From positions 62,001 to 126,000 of the forward strand of contig JAZSNL010000020.1 in NCBI GenBank assembly GCA_045536365.1: DNA of 64,000 bases. Reading direction: 5' to 3'. This DNA comes from JAZSNL01 sp045536365 (GTDB taxonomy: Bacteria; Bacillota_I; Bacilli_A; ML615J-28; CAG-313). The translations under genes and the position numbers were made by a program. Below the pieces are notes generated by a model. It made no database searches. It was not told the DNA's origin and saw only the letters and a list, made by a program, of their open reading frames with translations. This document shows positions 7,337 through 17,270 of the stretch, one piece after another; the stretch's first letter is position 1, and each line of letters opens with the position of its first letter.

Positions 7337-10300
7337 ATGAAGAAAATTTTTATTATAATATTAGTTATATCGCTAATATTAAACAGTATTCCGTTTGCAC
7401 CACTAGGAAAATTACTAGCAGCGGAATCAAATTCAATTGAGGAAACAATAGTTTCAAATAATATGGAGGGTTCAGATGAAATTGAATATGAAATTGAATC
7501 ATTAAGAGAACCTAATTTAAAAGTATTTAAAAGAAAAGATGGATTAATAGAATATAACTATTATGAAGAAAATGTTCATTATTTAGAAGATGGTATATAT
7601 AAAGAATATGATGTTTCTTTTAATGAATCAAATAGTTCGTATTCTAATACTGTAAATGGATATGAAGTAGTGCTTCCCAAGAATTTAAAAAAGTCTAATA
7701 TTATATTAAGACATCAAGAGGATGTTTTGAAAATAAAATATTTAAGTAATACTTCAAGTAATTCCTCATCTAAAAAAATAAAAGAAGAAAAAGAAAATAA
7801 AAAAGATGTAATTACTACAAAGTCTAAAGTAGAATATAAAAATGTTTTAAAACATTCAATTATTGAATTAATCCATACACCTACAGGATTAAAAGAAAAT
7901 ATTATATTAGAAAAGTATGTTAAAAATTATAGTTTTAGTTATATAATTGAAACTAGTTTAAAATTAGTAAATGAAAATGATACTTTATATTTTTATAATG
8001 ATTATGAAAAAGAAATATTTAGATTTAATCCTTATAATATTGTAGATAGTCAAAATAGGATATCATATGATGTAGAGTTAAATATATCAATTACAGAAGA
8101 AGGTTACTTAGTAGATGTTATACCAAGTGATGAAGTATTAAAAGAATTTACTTATCCAATAACAATTGATCCAGTAATTGAATATTCGAGTTCTACAATA
8201 GCCAGCAATATAAAAACTAAGTATTTCAGAAAAAATTTCAATGGAACAACACCAGGAATTAAAATAGAAAAATATGTTAATACTTTCCAAAATGCAGATG
8301 GTACATTTGGTAGTGAAGATATTTCTACTCTTACCATAATGGAGATAGATGAAGATATATTGGATGATAATCTTAATGTAGACACAATTAAATTTGCAAA
8401 ATTAAAATTTAGGATTAAATCTTCAACACAGGATAATTCATATGATATAGCTGTAAATAGAATAACGAGATTCTATGTTGGTGATGTGCCTTTTATTTCA
8501 TATCCATATGATAATATAGATGGATACACAAATTATGAAACAAAGTCGATAGGAACTATGAAAAGAGTTGAAAACGCGTATGAACTCGATTTAACAAATG
8601 TAATCAAAGAAACAAAACATAACACAATGGTGTTAGAACTTACTGCAAAAAACATACCTAATAATGAAGAAAATGTTATTTTATATGATTCTTCTTATAC
8701 AGATAATAGTCAGAGACCTATGTTAACAATAGCATATATGGACAGCATGGGATTAATTGACTTTTTAACTTATCATACAGTAACATCAGGTAATACAACA
8801 GCTTACGTAAATGATTGTTTTGGTAATTTGGTCGTTGAACAAACTGATTATTTATCAAATTCAGAAAAAATATCATTTGATATAAGTCATTATTATAATA
8901 TATCTTCTTCTACTACATCGGATTATGATGTAGGATATGGAAGAGGTATGACTTTAAGTTACCTTGAAAGGGTTGTTCCAGAAACGTTAAATACTGAATA
9001 TTATTCTGTTATTGAATCAACAGGTAGAAAAAAGTATTATAAAAAAGGAGCTATTACTCAAAATGGATTTACCTATGTTAGTGAAGAGGGAGATGATGAA
9101 TACTTAATAGTAAATTTAGCATCTTCAGTACCATATAAAAAAGTCATTCAAGAAAAATATGCGTATTGTTATGATAATGAAGGATATTTAGTAAAAATAA
9201 TGGAACGCTTTACTCTGACTACTTTTATAGAGATCACTTATAAAACTACAACATATAGGGGTAATAAATTAATAGATGAAATAAAGGATTCTTCTAATAA
9301 CTACGCAAAATTTATATATGAAAATAATCACTTATCAAAGATTCAAATATATAAAGCTACATACGAAGGAGAAAATGTTATAGGATATGAAATATCACAA
9401 ACTAATAAATATGAATATGATAGTTCATTTAGAATGATAAAAACTTTATATTATAAAGGAAATGAAGAAATTCTATTAGGTAAAGAAGAATATGAATACA
9501 ATACAACAGATGATACATTATTAAAAATAGAGAGTTATAATTATAATGGAACTGAATATATTTTCATATCAAATATGGAGTTTTTATATTTAAATGAACA
9601 AGTAGTAGAATATTCTTCTCTTTTAGGTAGTAACAAAGAAAATGAAACTACTATGAAGATGTATATTGAGTATGGAGATAGAACAACTACATTCACTAAT
9701 AGCCTGGGACAAAGCACAAAATATTTATTTGATTATTTCGGACATACAAAAACAGTAATTGATAATTATGGTAATACAACACATTATAAATATGCAAATT
9801 ACAATAATGAACTATATAAGGATAATCCAAATTATGTTTTGAAACATCAAATTGAGGAAGTATCAAGTCCTGTGAATTTAGGTTATAATTTAATTGATAA
9901 TCATTCATTTGAAGAAGGAGAAAACCATTGGAATATATATTCTGGGGATATAGTGTATACTTCTGCATATGGATTAAAAGCATTGAAAGTAGATTTATCA
10001 AATAGTAATGAGAATACCGTTACAGCAAACCAAAAAATTAGTGTACAGACAAATAAAGTATATACCCTTACCGCATTTATTAAAGGAAGCGGTGATATTT
10101 TGATAGTATCAGATAATGAAAATTATACTGTTTCCCAAAGCGAGTTGACTGAAACTACTGATGATTATTTTTTATATAAAAAAACATTTAGTGTAAGCAG
10201 CATAGATCCAGATGAAGAATATGCAGAAGTGTATATTAATTTATGTACAAAAGAAACAGATCAATTTTCTGAACAAGTATACTTTGATCAAATAATGATA

Positions 10301-13300
10301 GATAAAAATAATATTGATACAATATACAATATGTTAATTAATCCATCGTTTGAAGAAAACAATAGTTGGAGTGGAGGACAAAGGATATTAAGAACTTCTG
10401 ACCAATCAATGTTTGGTAATTATGAAATGAAAGTGAGTGGTAACTCAATAGTTCATCAAGAATTTGATGGTGTTCATATTCTAAAAGATACAACTATTAC
10501 CATAGGTGGATTTGTAAGAACAAATGGAACAAGTGTACGTTTAAGAGTGCAATTTTTGAATTCAGAAACAGGATCAATGTCTAATTCATATGTAGTTCAA
10601 TTTTACCCATATTTAACAGATTATCAATTTAATCTAAGTGAGTTTTCAGTAGAAGATGAATTTAGTACTGAATATTATGATGTCGTTTTCTTTGATATTA
10701 TTAATACGGGAGAAATTGATTGTTATGTTGATAATTTAATATTAACATATGATTTATATGAAATAAAATATGAATATAATGAACTTGGTTATCAAACTAA
10801 AAGCATATATGGTTCTTCAGTTACGTCAATAGAATATAAGAGTGATAATAGAACACCGGTAAAAATAACAAAAGATAATAAAGAATTATCATTAGATATA
10901 CAAACATTCTCTACATCAATAGAATTTGATAATGTTAATATAACTGAAAATAAAAACTCATATAATCAAGTAACATCTACTATAATAAATGATAAGCAAG
11001 TTAGTGAGACAGAATACGGTTATAATAATCAATATGTTACTTCACAAACAATTATCGGCAATATAGTAGAATATTCTTATGATTATTTATATGGTCTTTT
11101 GAACTCTGTTGAATATTCTGATGGTAATACCATTCAATATCAATATGATGATTACAATAGATTATTACAAACAAGTTTCACTAAAGGAAAAATTAGTTAT
11201 TTATATGATGATTATGGTAATATTGAAAAAATAGAAATACTAGGACAACTTGGCAATATATTAATGAGTTATTATTTTGAATATAATGAACATTTTGATA
11301 TAGAAACTATATATGTAGGAAAAGATACAAATAAAGATAGAATCATTAAATATGAATATTTGTATTTAACATTATCAAATGGTAATGAAGTATATACTGG
11401 ATTAATTAATAAAGTTATTAAAGGAAATAATGATGATAATTATGAAAGATACGAATACGATAAAGAATTTAATTTATATAAAACATATATTAAAAAGCCA
11501 AATATAGAAGAAACATTAATATCAGAGTTGTTATATGATAATTACAAGAATTTATCATTTTATAAAGATTATGTTGATAACAAAATATATATGTATAATT
11601 ATGATAAAGAGAATAGATTAATAAGTTGTCTTGATGAAAAAGGTAATGGTGTAAAATATCAATATTTAACAATAGACAGTGACCAAAAAGAAAAAGTAAT
11701 AGTTGAATATATTGTTGATAATACTGTTTTAACGACTATGACGTTTATATATAAAGAAGATGAATTAATAGAATATTTGACAAATGATATAAAGTCAAAT
11801 CCTCAAGCAATTATTGACGATTATGATAGAGTGACTGAAAAACTATTAACCACAACGGATAATAATGAATTGATAAAATATATTTATCAATACAATGAAG
11901 ACAAAATCAGTCAATTAGATGGTTATGAAATAAAAATAGGTAATGATACATTAAAATATGGATATTCATATGACATATATGGAAATATAATTCAAATAAT
12001 AAAATATAAAAATAATGTAGAATTTGAAAAAATAGAATATCAATATAATAATAATCAAGAGCTATTACAAGAAAAAATTACAAGAAATAATGTAATAGTA
12101 TTAGTAACAAATTATACATATAATACTATAGGTAACATAACATCAATAACAAGAACTACAAAACAAGGAGAATATAGTAATTTACCATATAAAATCGAAT
12201 TTATGTATGATACTAATGTTAGAATGAAATTATTATACTATAGAGTATATTTACATGGTTCTTTATCTTATACAACATACAACATTACATATGATGAATT
12301 TGGAAATATAAGACATGATGGTAAAAACTTGTTTATATATGATATAGATAAACTTATAAATATTCAAAATGATAATAATAATATAATTTATGATTATAAT
12401 AGTGATGGAGTACGCATCTATAAAAAAATAATAAATTTAGATGACACATATGAAGAAGTACATTATGATGTATCAGGAGATATCATTTTAAAAGAAACAA
12501 GATATGATTCTTCAACAAACACAACAACATATATAATATATATTTATGATGAATCAGGAGTAGTAGGATTCAAAGTAGGAACAGATATAAATAACTTAAC
12601 AACATACTATTTTGTAAAAAATCTCCAAAATGATATAATACAAATTATTGACACAAATGAAAATGTTGTGGTAGAATATACTTATGATGCGTATGGCAAT
12701 GTATTTGTATCAGGAACATTATCAAATACAATAGGAAAACTTAATCCATATAGATACAGAGGGTATTATTATGATGAGGAAACTCAGCTTTATTGGGTAT
12801 CCTCAAGGTATTATTCACCAGAATTATGTAGATTTATAAGTCCTGATGATGTAGAATATCTAGATCCAGAATCATTAAATGGATTAAACTTATACTGCTA
12901 TTGTGTGAACAATCCTATTATGTATATTGATCCTTATGGAAATGATGCAATTTTAATAACTGAATATTTACCAATGGGGTTACCTATTGTAGGTCACTCT
13001 GTTTTATTCGTTCAAGATGAAAATGGAGAATGGTGGATTACTGAATATTCAGGTTCTTTTCCTGATAAGAGTACTGCTCATGTTATTTGTAGAAAAGCTA
13101 CACAGTCGGATTGGGAAAGATTTAAGCCGCAAAAAGGGTTTTGGAACTCTATTAAAAATCTGTTTCAAATTTCAGGGAATTCATCAGTTTATTTAAAAGG
13201 TGATTATTCTAACAGTTTAAGTAAAGCACAAAGCTTAAATGGTTTGGATTTTGGTGGATATCACGCATTTACAAATAATTGCTTGCATTACGTTAAATCG

Positions 13301-13468
13301 ATTTTAAGTGAAACAAATATTGATTCAGTTACGAATAATTATTTTAAGAATTCAAAAATTTTTATTCCATGCATGTTTACAAATATGACTACATTATGTA
13401 GTGTGATTGATGATGTAATTGATACTGGAAATAAAGTTTATAATTTTATAAAAGGTATTTTCAACTAA
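7337..13468 (+). CDS. secreted RHS/YD-repeat (WapA-like) polymorphic toxin
   Basis: A 2043-residue protein with a signal peptide (1-30). Residues about 280-470 look like the DNRLRE-type beta domain that precedes repeats in Gram-positive WapA-like proteins. Two CBM-like modules start with Asn-x-SFEE at about 857 and 1000. Many Tyr-Asp repeats fill about 1150-1790, and the RHS core ends in YRYRGYYYDEETQLYWVSSR...DPYGN at about 1870. The last 170 residues are a separate tip. It has H1887 (GHSVLFV), then C1982 in NNCLHYV, the His-before-Cys order and NC-x-H-(F/Y) motif of permuted papain-like (LRAT/NlpC-P60-like) hydrolases. The lipoprotein gene 22 bases downstream may provide immunity. The architecture is clear; the tip activity is inferred. 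Confidence 0.88.
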   Translation: MKKIFIIILVISLILNSIPFAPLGKLLAAESNSIEETIVSNNMEGSDEIEYEIESLREPNLKVFKRKDGLIEYNYYEENVHYLEDGIYKEYDVSFNESNSSYSNTVNGYEVVLPKNLKKSNIILRHQEDVLKIKYLSNTSSNSSSKKIKEEKENKKDVITTKSKVEYKNVLKHSIIELIHTPTGLKENIILEKYVKNYSFSYIIETSLKLVNENDTLYFYNDYEKEIFRFNPYNIVDSQNRISYDVELNISITEEGYLVDVIPSDEVLKEFTYPITIDPVIEYSSSTIASNIKTKYFRKNFNGTTPGIKIEKYVNTFQNADGTFGSEDISTLTIMEIDEDILDDNLNVDTIKFAKLKFRIKSSTQDNSYDIAVNRITRFYVGDVPFISYPYDNIDGYTNYETKSIGTMKRVENAYELDLTNVIKETKHNTMVLELTAKNIPNNEENVILYDSSYTDNSQRPMLTIAYMDSMGLIDFLTYHTVTSGNTTAYVNDCFGNLVVEQTDYLSNSEKISFDISHYYNISSSTTSDYDVGYGRGMTLSYLERVVPETLNTEYYSVIESTGRKKYYKKGAITQNGFTYVSEEGDDEYLIVNLASSVPYKKVIQEKYAYCYDNEGYLVKIMERFTLTTFIEITYKTTTYRGNKLIDEIKDSSNNYAKFIYENNHLSKIQIYKATYEGENVIGYEISQTNKYEYDSSFRMIKTLYYKGNEEILLGKEEYEYNTTDDTLLKIESYNYNGTEYIFISNMEFLYLNEQVVEYSSLLGSNKENETTMKMYIEYGDRTTTFTNSLGQSTKYLFDYFGHTKTVIDNYGNTTHYKYANYNNELYKDNPNYVLKHQIEEVSSPVNLGYNLIDNHSFEEGENHWNIYSGDIVYTSAYGLKALKVDLSNSNENTVTANQKISVQTNKVYTLTAFIKGSGDILIVSDNENYTVSQSELTETTDDYFLYKKTFSVSSIDPDEEYAEVYINLCTKETDQFSEQVYFDQIMIDKNNIDTIYNMLINPSFEENNSWSGGQRILRTSDQSMFGNYEMKVSGNSIVHQEFDGVHILKDTTITIGGFVRTNGTSVRLRVQFLNSETGSMSNSYVVQFYPYLTDYQFNLSEFSVEDEFSTEYYDVVFFDIINTGEIDCYVDNLILTYDLYEIKYEYNELGYQTKSIYGSSVTSIEYKSDNRTPVKITKDNKELSLDIQTFSTSIEFDNVNITENKNSYNQVTSTIINDKQVSETEYGYNNQYVTSQTIIGNIVEYSYDYLYGLLNSVEYSDGNTIQYQYDDYNRLLQTSFTKGKISYLYDDYGNIEKIEILGQLGNILMSYYFEYNEHFDIETIYVGKDTNKDRIIKYEYLYLTLSNGNEVYTGLINKVIKGNNDDNYERYEYDKEFNLYKTYIKKPNIEETLISELLYDNYKNLSFYKDYVDNKIYMYNYDKENRLISCLDEKGNGVKYQYLTIDSDQKEKVIVEYIVDNTVLTTMTFIYKEDELIEYLTNDIKSNPQAIIDDYDRVTEKLLTTTDNNELIKYIYQYNEDKISQLDGYEIKIGNDTLKYGYSYDIYGNIIQIIKYKNNVEFEKIEYQYNNNQELLQEKITRNNVIVLVTNYTYNTIGNITSITRTTKQGEYSNLPYKIEFMYDTNVRMKLLYYRVYLHGSLSYTTYNITYDEFGNIRHDGKNLFIYDIDKLINIQNDNNNIIYDYNSDGVRIYKKIINLDDTYEEVHYDVSGDIILKETRYDSSTNTTTYIIYIYDESGVVGFKVGTDINNLTTYYFVKNLQNDIIQIIDTNENVVVEYTYDAYGNVFVSGTLSNTIGKLNPYRYRGYYYDEETQLYWVSSRYYSPELCRFISPDDVEYLDPESLNGLNLYCYCVNNPIMYIDPYGNDAILITEYLPMGLPIVGHSVLFVQDENGEWWITEYSGSFPDKSTAHVICRKATQSDWERFKPQKGFWNSIKNLFQISGNSSVYLKGDYSNSLSKAQSLNGLDFGGYHAFTNNCLHYVKSILSETNIDSVTNNYFKNSKIFIPCMFTNMTTLCSVIDDVIDTGNKVYNFIKGIFN
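12698..12853 (+). repeat. RHS core repeat, copy in the complete gene
   Basis: This 156-nt segment of the RHS core is repeated at 15837-15992 with only two mismatches (G/A in the sixth codon region and G/T in the codon after TTATTG). It ends just before the tip-encoding sequence. Confidence 0.93.
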
Positions 13469-13490
13469 ATTTATATTGAAGGAGGCATTT

Positions 13491-14138
13491 ATGAAAAAAA
13501 TAATAAATAAATTGGGACTATTGATATTTTTATTTATTTTTATCGTTAGTGGATGTTCTATAAAAAGAAAAATAAAATTTGAAAATGAACAATTAATATA
13601 TAAAGACACTTGTTATTCACTAGATGAAAATTATTTACCTATCGTTTGTGAAGGAGACATGATTGAAATAGATAGAATTTTAGGAATATTTGGATTGCAC
13701 AAATATTATATTAGTTCTTTAGATGTTGATAGCAATATTATTTATGACAATAAAAATCGATTTTACAAAGATGGCTTTCTACTTCCAAATGATAATAAAG
13801 ATAATATTTCTAAAATATATATGACAATGAGTTTTAAAGGGAACTTTGATGATGAACTTCAAAAAACAGATGTTATACAATTTAATAATTCAGATTCAGT
13901 TTATTTAGATGACATAATTAATGAATGCCCAATAGATGAAGTTAAAATAGATAACAAATATAGTTTCTGGTTATTTATTATATATGAAAATTATTTATTT
14001 ATGTCTATTCAATATGATATATACTATATGAACAATGAAATTTATTTTACAAAATATTATGATAATGAACATTTATATAAAGTAAATGATAATTATAAAA
14101 AATATTTTGAAGAATCAATTATAAGAATATTGAAATAA
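13491..14138 (+). CDS. lipoprotein, candidate immunity partner of the RHS tip
   Basis: A 215-residue protein that I do not recognise. The ATG at 13491 follows GAAGGAGG; a TTG at 13476 overlaps that Shine-Dalgarno and is rejected. The signal peptide ends in a lipobox VSGC (Cys22). The rest is rich in Tyr, Asn and Asp with no membrane helix. It starts 22 bases after the full-length RHS gene and on the same strand, the position immunity genes occupy in polymorphic toxin loci. A membrane-anchored immunity protein would suit a tip that attacks in the envelope. The role is inferred from position only. Confidence 0.55.
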   Translation: MKKIINKLGLLIFLFIFIVSGCSIKRKIKFENEQLIYKDTCYSLDENYLPIVCEGDMIEIDRILGIFGLHKYYISSLDVDSNIIYDNKNRFYKDGFLLPNDNKDNISKIYMTMSFKGNFDDELQKTDVIQFNNSDSVYLDDIINECPIDEVKIDNKYSFWLFIIYENYLFMSIQYDIYYMNNEIYFTKYYDNEHLYKVNDNYKKYFEESIIRILK

Positions 14139-14144
14139 AAAATA

Positions 14145-14223
14145 TAAATAGTTAGTTAAAAGTAGGCCGGTAAAGATGGTTATCTCTAATAGCCACCTTA
14201 CAGGCTACCTAACTAGTTATTTT
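14145..14223 (+). terminator. long imperfect hairpin between cassettes
   Basis: Sequence from about 14148 to 14183 pairs, with G-T pairs and small bulges, with 14189-14222 (ATAGCCACCTTACAGG side). It follows the lipoprotein gene and precedes the first displaced RHS end. The T-run behind it is weak (TTATTTTAG), so it may be a terminator or a processing or recombination structure. Confidence 0.5.
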
Positions 14224-14269
14224 AGACATTATTTTATAAATTTATTATGTCTGAATATTTAGGACACCA

Positions 14270-14854
14270 TTCGATATGATGTTGAAACTCAGCTTTTTTT
14301 GGGTATCCTCACGTTACTATTCGCCTGAATTATGTAGGTTTATAAGTCTTGATGATATTGAATATTTAGATCCAGAATCAGTAAATGGATTGAACTTATG
14401 CAGCTATTGTGTGAACAACCCTGTTATGTATGTTGATAGTTCAGGAAATTTTCCTGTTATAGCATTTATTATAGGCGGAATTGCTGTAGGAGCGGTTGCT
14501 TCGGTTATTGTGGTTCTAGGAGTGAAAAATTGTACTTCTAAAAAAAATCCATTAAAAGAAAATGATAAAATAAAAAATTCAGAAGGTAAAAAAAAGGATG
14601 ATTTATTGGCGGATTTTTCTGATACAATTATGCCTGAATATAATCCAAAAGGTATGGCTAATAATATTAATACCATTATAACGAATGATATAGTAAACTA
14701 TCCAGCTAATTCATTGCCTATACAACCCTATGGAGCTGGAGGTTACGAAATCCCTAATGGTGATTATAGTAGGTATAGCGGTGGAAGAGCTTTCTTTGAT
14801 TCAACTTACGAAGAAGATTTATTTGATGTTATATTAAGTCTAAACATATGGTGA
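14270..14854 (+). pseudogene. displaced RHS C-terminal cassette 1 (frameshifted core plus tip)
   Basis: The DNA begins with the RHS core coding RYDVETQL, directly after an in-frame stop and with no start codon. A run of seven T at 14292-14298 then shifts the frame by one relative to the complete gene. The shifted frame (ATG 14276) continues as FWVSSRYYSPELCRF through NNPVMYVDSSGN into a 140-residue tip. The tip starts with a hydrophobic segment (VIAFIIGGIAVGAVASVIVV), then a Lys-rich part and a Gly/Tyr-rich end; I do not recognise it. It looks like a stored or discarded tip. Translation from 14276 is possible but would give a protein without signal peptide. Confidence 0.7.
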
Positions 14855-14908
14855 TAAACATTCAAGTTTTCACTATGTTATAATTAGCCTATAGAAAAGG
14901 AGTAAAAT

Positions 14909-15799
14909 ATGAAAAAAAGATTCTTAATGATAATCATGATACTGTTAATAATATCATGTTCTGGATGTGAAAATAAGAAATTAGATTTAGAAACACTATA
15001 TGAAAAAAATGCTAAAGTAGCAACAAGTTATTTTCCAGGATGGGGTGCAGATGATTATAAGTGCGAATTATTTATCTTCGAACCTGAAAATGCTACTGAT
15101 TTTGAACTTGGACTTTGTTCTCCATATAATTTAGATGGTGTAGAAAAAGTTCTATATGTTAAGTATGAAAGAACTGATGAGATTCCATTTGTTGTTGCTT
15201 TACAATATAAATCAGTTAGACTTGCAAAAGAAGCCTATGAATTATATGGTTCGCAAAAATATTTGCGAGAAGCAAATATTTTAGCACTTCCGATTACTCC
15301 TGCGTATATGTTTATATATGGACGCTATATAAAAGTTGATGGATATTATTTAAGTCCTGATGGTGAAGCTTTATTATATGATGGTCAAACACTAACAAGA
15401 ACTGATATCGTCATACCAGAAGGTGTAAAATGTGTAGTAATGTGGAGTTTATTTTCAAAGAAAGTTAAAACTATTAAATGTAATGATGAGTTAGAGGTTT
15501 TATATTGTTGTTCGCTTGGTTATCTTGATGCACTAGAAAAAGTAGAATTAAATGATGGATTAAAAGAAATTGGCGGAGAGTGCTTTATCATGCATAATTT
15601 AGAATATATCGTTATTCCAAAAAGCGTTGAGTTAATTGGTGCTGAAGCATTTCAAAATGTAACGATTTATTGTGAAATAGAGGAAAAACCTATAGGATGG
15701 CATAAAAATTTTGCAGGAGAAAATTGTAAAGTCTATTGGGGAGGAACATGGAAATATGTAGATGGAATTCCTCGACCAAACAGATGGATAGAAAGATAA
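14909..15799 (+). CDS. lipoprotein with BspA-like leucine-rich repeats
   Basis: A 296-residue exported protein. The hydrophobic leader ends in CSGC, with the acylated Cys most likely at 20. The C-terminal third (LEKVELNDGLKEIGGECF, then LEYIVIPKSVELIGAEAF) is the LRR_5/BspA-type repeat. The N-terminal half is unlike anything I know. The gene has a good AAAAGGAG site and a TATAAT at 14879-14884, so it may be transcribed on its own. It follows tip cassette 1 and could be the matching immunity protein. The domain call is fairly sure; the role is inferred. Confidence 0.65.
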   Translation: MKKRFLMIIMILLIISCSGCENKKLDLETLYEKNAKVATSYFPGWGADDYKCELFIFEPENATDFELGLCSPYNLDGVEKVLYVKYERTDEIPFVVALQYKSVRLAKEAYELYGSQKYLREANILALPITPAYMFIYGRYIKVDGYYLSPDGEALLYDGQTLTRTDIVIPEGVKCVVMWSLFSKKVKTIKCNDELEVLYCCSLGYLDALEKVELNDGLKEIGGECFIMHNLEYIVIPKSVELIGAEAFQNVTIYCEIEEKPIGWHKNFAGENCKVYWGGTWKYVDGIPRPNRWIER

Positions 15800-15836
15800 T
15801 AATTAAAATCGTAAAATAACTAATAAATATGTACAC

Positions 15837-15992
15837 AATGTATTTATATCAGGAACATTATCAAATACAATAGGAAAACTTAATCCATATAGATACAGAG
15901 GGTATTATTATGATGAGGAAACTCAGCTTTATTGGTTATCCTCAAGGTATTATTCACCAGAATTATGTAGATTTATAAGTCCTGATGATGTA
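15837..15992 (+). repeat. RHS core repeat, copy in orphan cassette 2
   Basis: Matches 12698-12853 at 154 of 156 positions. The same reading frame is kept in both copies, so a crossover here would put the cassette-2 tip onto the complete RHS protein. Confidence 0.93.
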
Positions 15993-16001
15993 AGTTATCT
16001 T

Positions 16002-16073
16002 GATCCAGAAAGTATCAATGGATTGAACTTATATGTGTACTGTGGAAATGATCCCGTTAATAAGTATGATCCT
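16002..16073 (+). repeat. RHS core end repeat shared by cassettes 2 and 3
   Basis: This 72-nt stretch coding for DPESINGLNLYxYCGNDPVNKYDP matches 17397-17468 with two mismatches. It differs from the corresponding end of the complete gene (YCVNNPIMYIDPYGN), so two lineages of core end coexist. Confidence 0.88.
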
Positions 16074-16624
16074 AGCGGGCATAGTGCAATTTTAGCTAAT
16101 TTAATTGCGAAGGGAATTTTAGCTATAGATACAATTGCAGAAACTGCTATATTGATGAATTCAGACAAATATAAAGCTGAGAATGTTTATCATGTTAATC
16201 CATCAACTGGTGAGGGAAATGTACATATTCCTAATTCTGCTGCATTTAATAACCCAATAGCTCAATTAATTTATTCTAATTATCTATATGAAAATGTAAA
16301 GAATAAAGATGGAAGCAATTTTTTTACAGGTGATCCTTATGATATTGTTGGTGAATGGCAAGCACATAATTTTGCGGCTAATTTAACAGGTTCATTAATG
16401 GTATTGAGTTTTATTCCTTTAGCATCATTATCAAATGGAGATTATTTTTGGTCAAAATTATATAACGCACACAGTAGAAGTGTTCATACTGATATAGGTC
16501 CAAATATAGACTCTGAAAAAAGAGGAATAGTTAGAGTTGTATCAAAGATTTATAAATGGATTAATAAAATTAAAAGCTTTGATATTCTTAATTGGTAATT
16601 GTATATTAAAGGAGTAGGGATCAT

Positions 16625-17164
16625 ATGAAAAAAATAAAGTTAATTGCATTATTAATTTTTTCTGGATTTATAGTTACATTGATATTCGGATTTTTAATCG
16701 ATATTGATTACTCAAAAAACGTCATAAAAACAAGTGATAAATCGCTTTATGAGATGAATGAATATTATTTTTTACCTAACTATAATGAATTTGAATATAA
16801 AGAAAATGTTACCGGGTTTTACACATATGATTCCTCTAATACACTTTCTGGAGGAAGTGTTTCTTATGTATTAGAATTACAATTTGCAACTAAAAAAGTC
16901 TATAATGAATTTTTAGAATATGAGTACACAAGATATGAATATGATAGTAATTCAATCATTTTAAAAAATAATTATGAATGTTATTTGTGTTTGAATGAAG
17001 ATATTACTCAATATTATTATGGTGAATATATGCCGTATGCGTTAGGAATGTTATGTTTAAATGAAAAAGATATAAAAATTAGATATGTATACTATGTTAA
17101 TATAGAACATTCCATAGATAATAAATTTAATGATGTATTTCAAAATACAAATTGTACTTGGTGA
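16625..17164 (+). CDS. small membrane-anchored protein, candidate immunity for cassette 2
   Basis: A 179-residue protein with an N-terminal membrane anchor (IKLIALLIFSGFIVTLIFGF) and no lipobox, then a Tyr- and Glu-rich extracytoplasmic part. AAAGGAGTAGGG precedes the ATG. It begins 26 bases after tip cassette 2 on the same strand. The anchor plus outside domain mirrors the lipoprotein partners of the other cassettes. I recognise no family; the immunity role is an inference from position. Confidence 0.5.
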   Translation: MKKIKLIALLIFSGFIVTLIFGFLIDIDYSKNVIKTSDKSLYEMNEYYFLPNYNEFEYKENVTGFYTYDSSNTLSGGSVSYVLELQFATKKVYNEFLEYEYTRYEYDSNSIILKNNYECYLCLNEDITQYYYGEYMPYALGMLCLNEKDIKIRYVYYVNIEHSIDNKFNDVFQNTNCTW

Positions 17165-17190
17165 ACGTATTGATTTTAGAAAGAGCATAG

Positions 17191-17219
17191 GGAGAATATT
17201 ATTTTATAATATTTCTCCG
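17191..17219 (+). terminator. hairpin after the cassette 2 partner gene
   Basis: GGAGAATATTA and TAATATTTCTCC form a stem with one bulged base. No long T-run follows, so termination is likely but not certain. Confidence 0.5.
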
Positions 17220-17234
17220 AGTGCTTAATTATGT

Positions 17235-17251
17235 AAATTGGATACCAATTT
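17235..17251. repeat. small conserved hairpin before cassette 3
   Basis: AAATTGG-ATA-CCAATTT, a perfect 7-bp stem. The equivalent place before cassette 5 has AAATGGG-ATA-CCCATTT, a compensated base-pair change in an otherwise identical element. Confidence 0.6.
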
Positions 17252-17270
17252 CATTACTAACATATTATAA

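Larger units (their letters stand above)
15837..16598 (+). pseudogene. displaced RHS C-terminal cassette 2 (core plus tip, no start codon)
   Basis: The frame is open from the core repeat (NVFISGTLSNTIGKLNPYRY) through YCGNDPVNKYDPSGH to the stop at 16596-16598. It has no ATG, GTG or TTG at its front, and the first plausible start is a TTG at 16023. The tip (about 170 residues) has a hydrophobic start, then NVHIPNS and EWQAHNFAANL. The same NVHIxNS and EWxxHNxAA pattern is found in cassette 3, so both tips belong to one family. I recall similar EW-x-x-HN segments in clostridial RHS tips, but I cannot name an activity. It is probably silent until recombined. Confidence 0.75.

Noticed and set aside
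9696..10001. Minus-strand open frame inside the RHS gene
   Set aside because: Arises from AT-rich YD-repeat coding; no start signal and no homology seen.
13394..13609. Minus-strand frame across the RHS end and lipoprotein start
   Set aside because: Lies over two convincing plus-strand genes and lacks a ribosome site.
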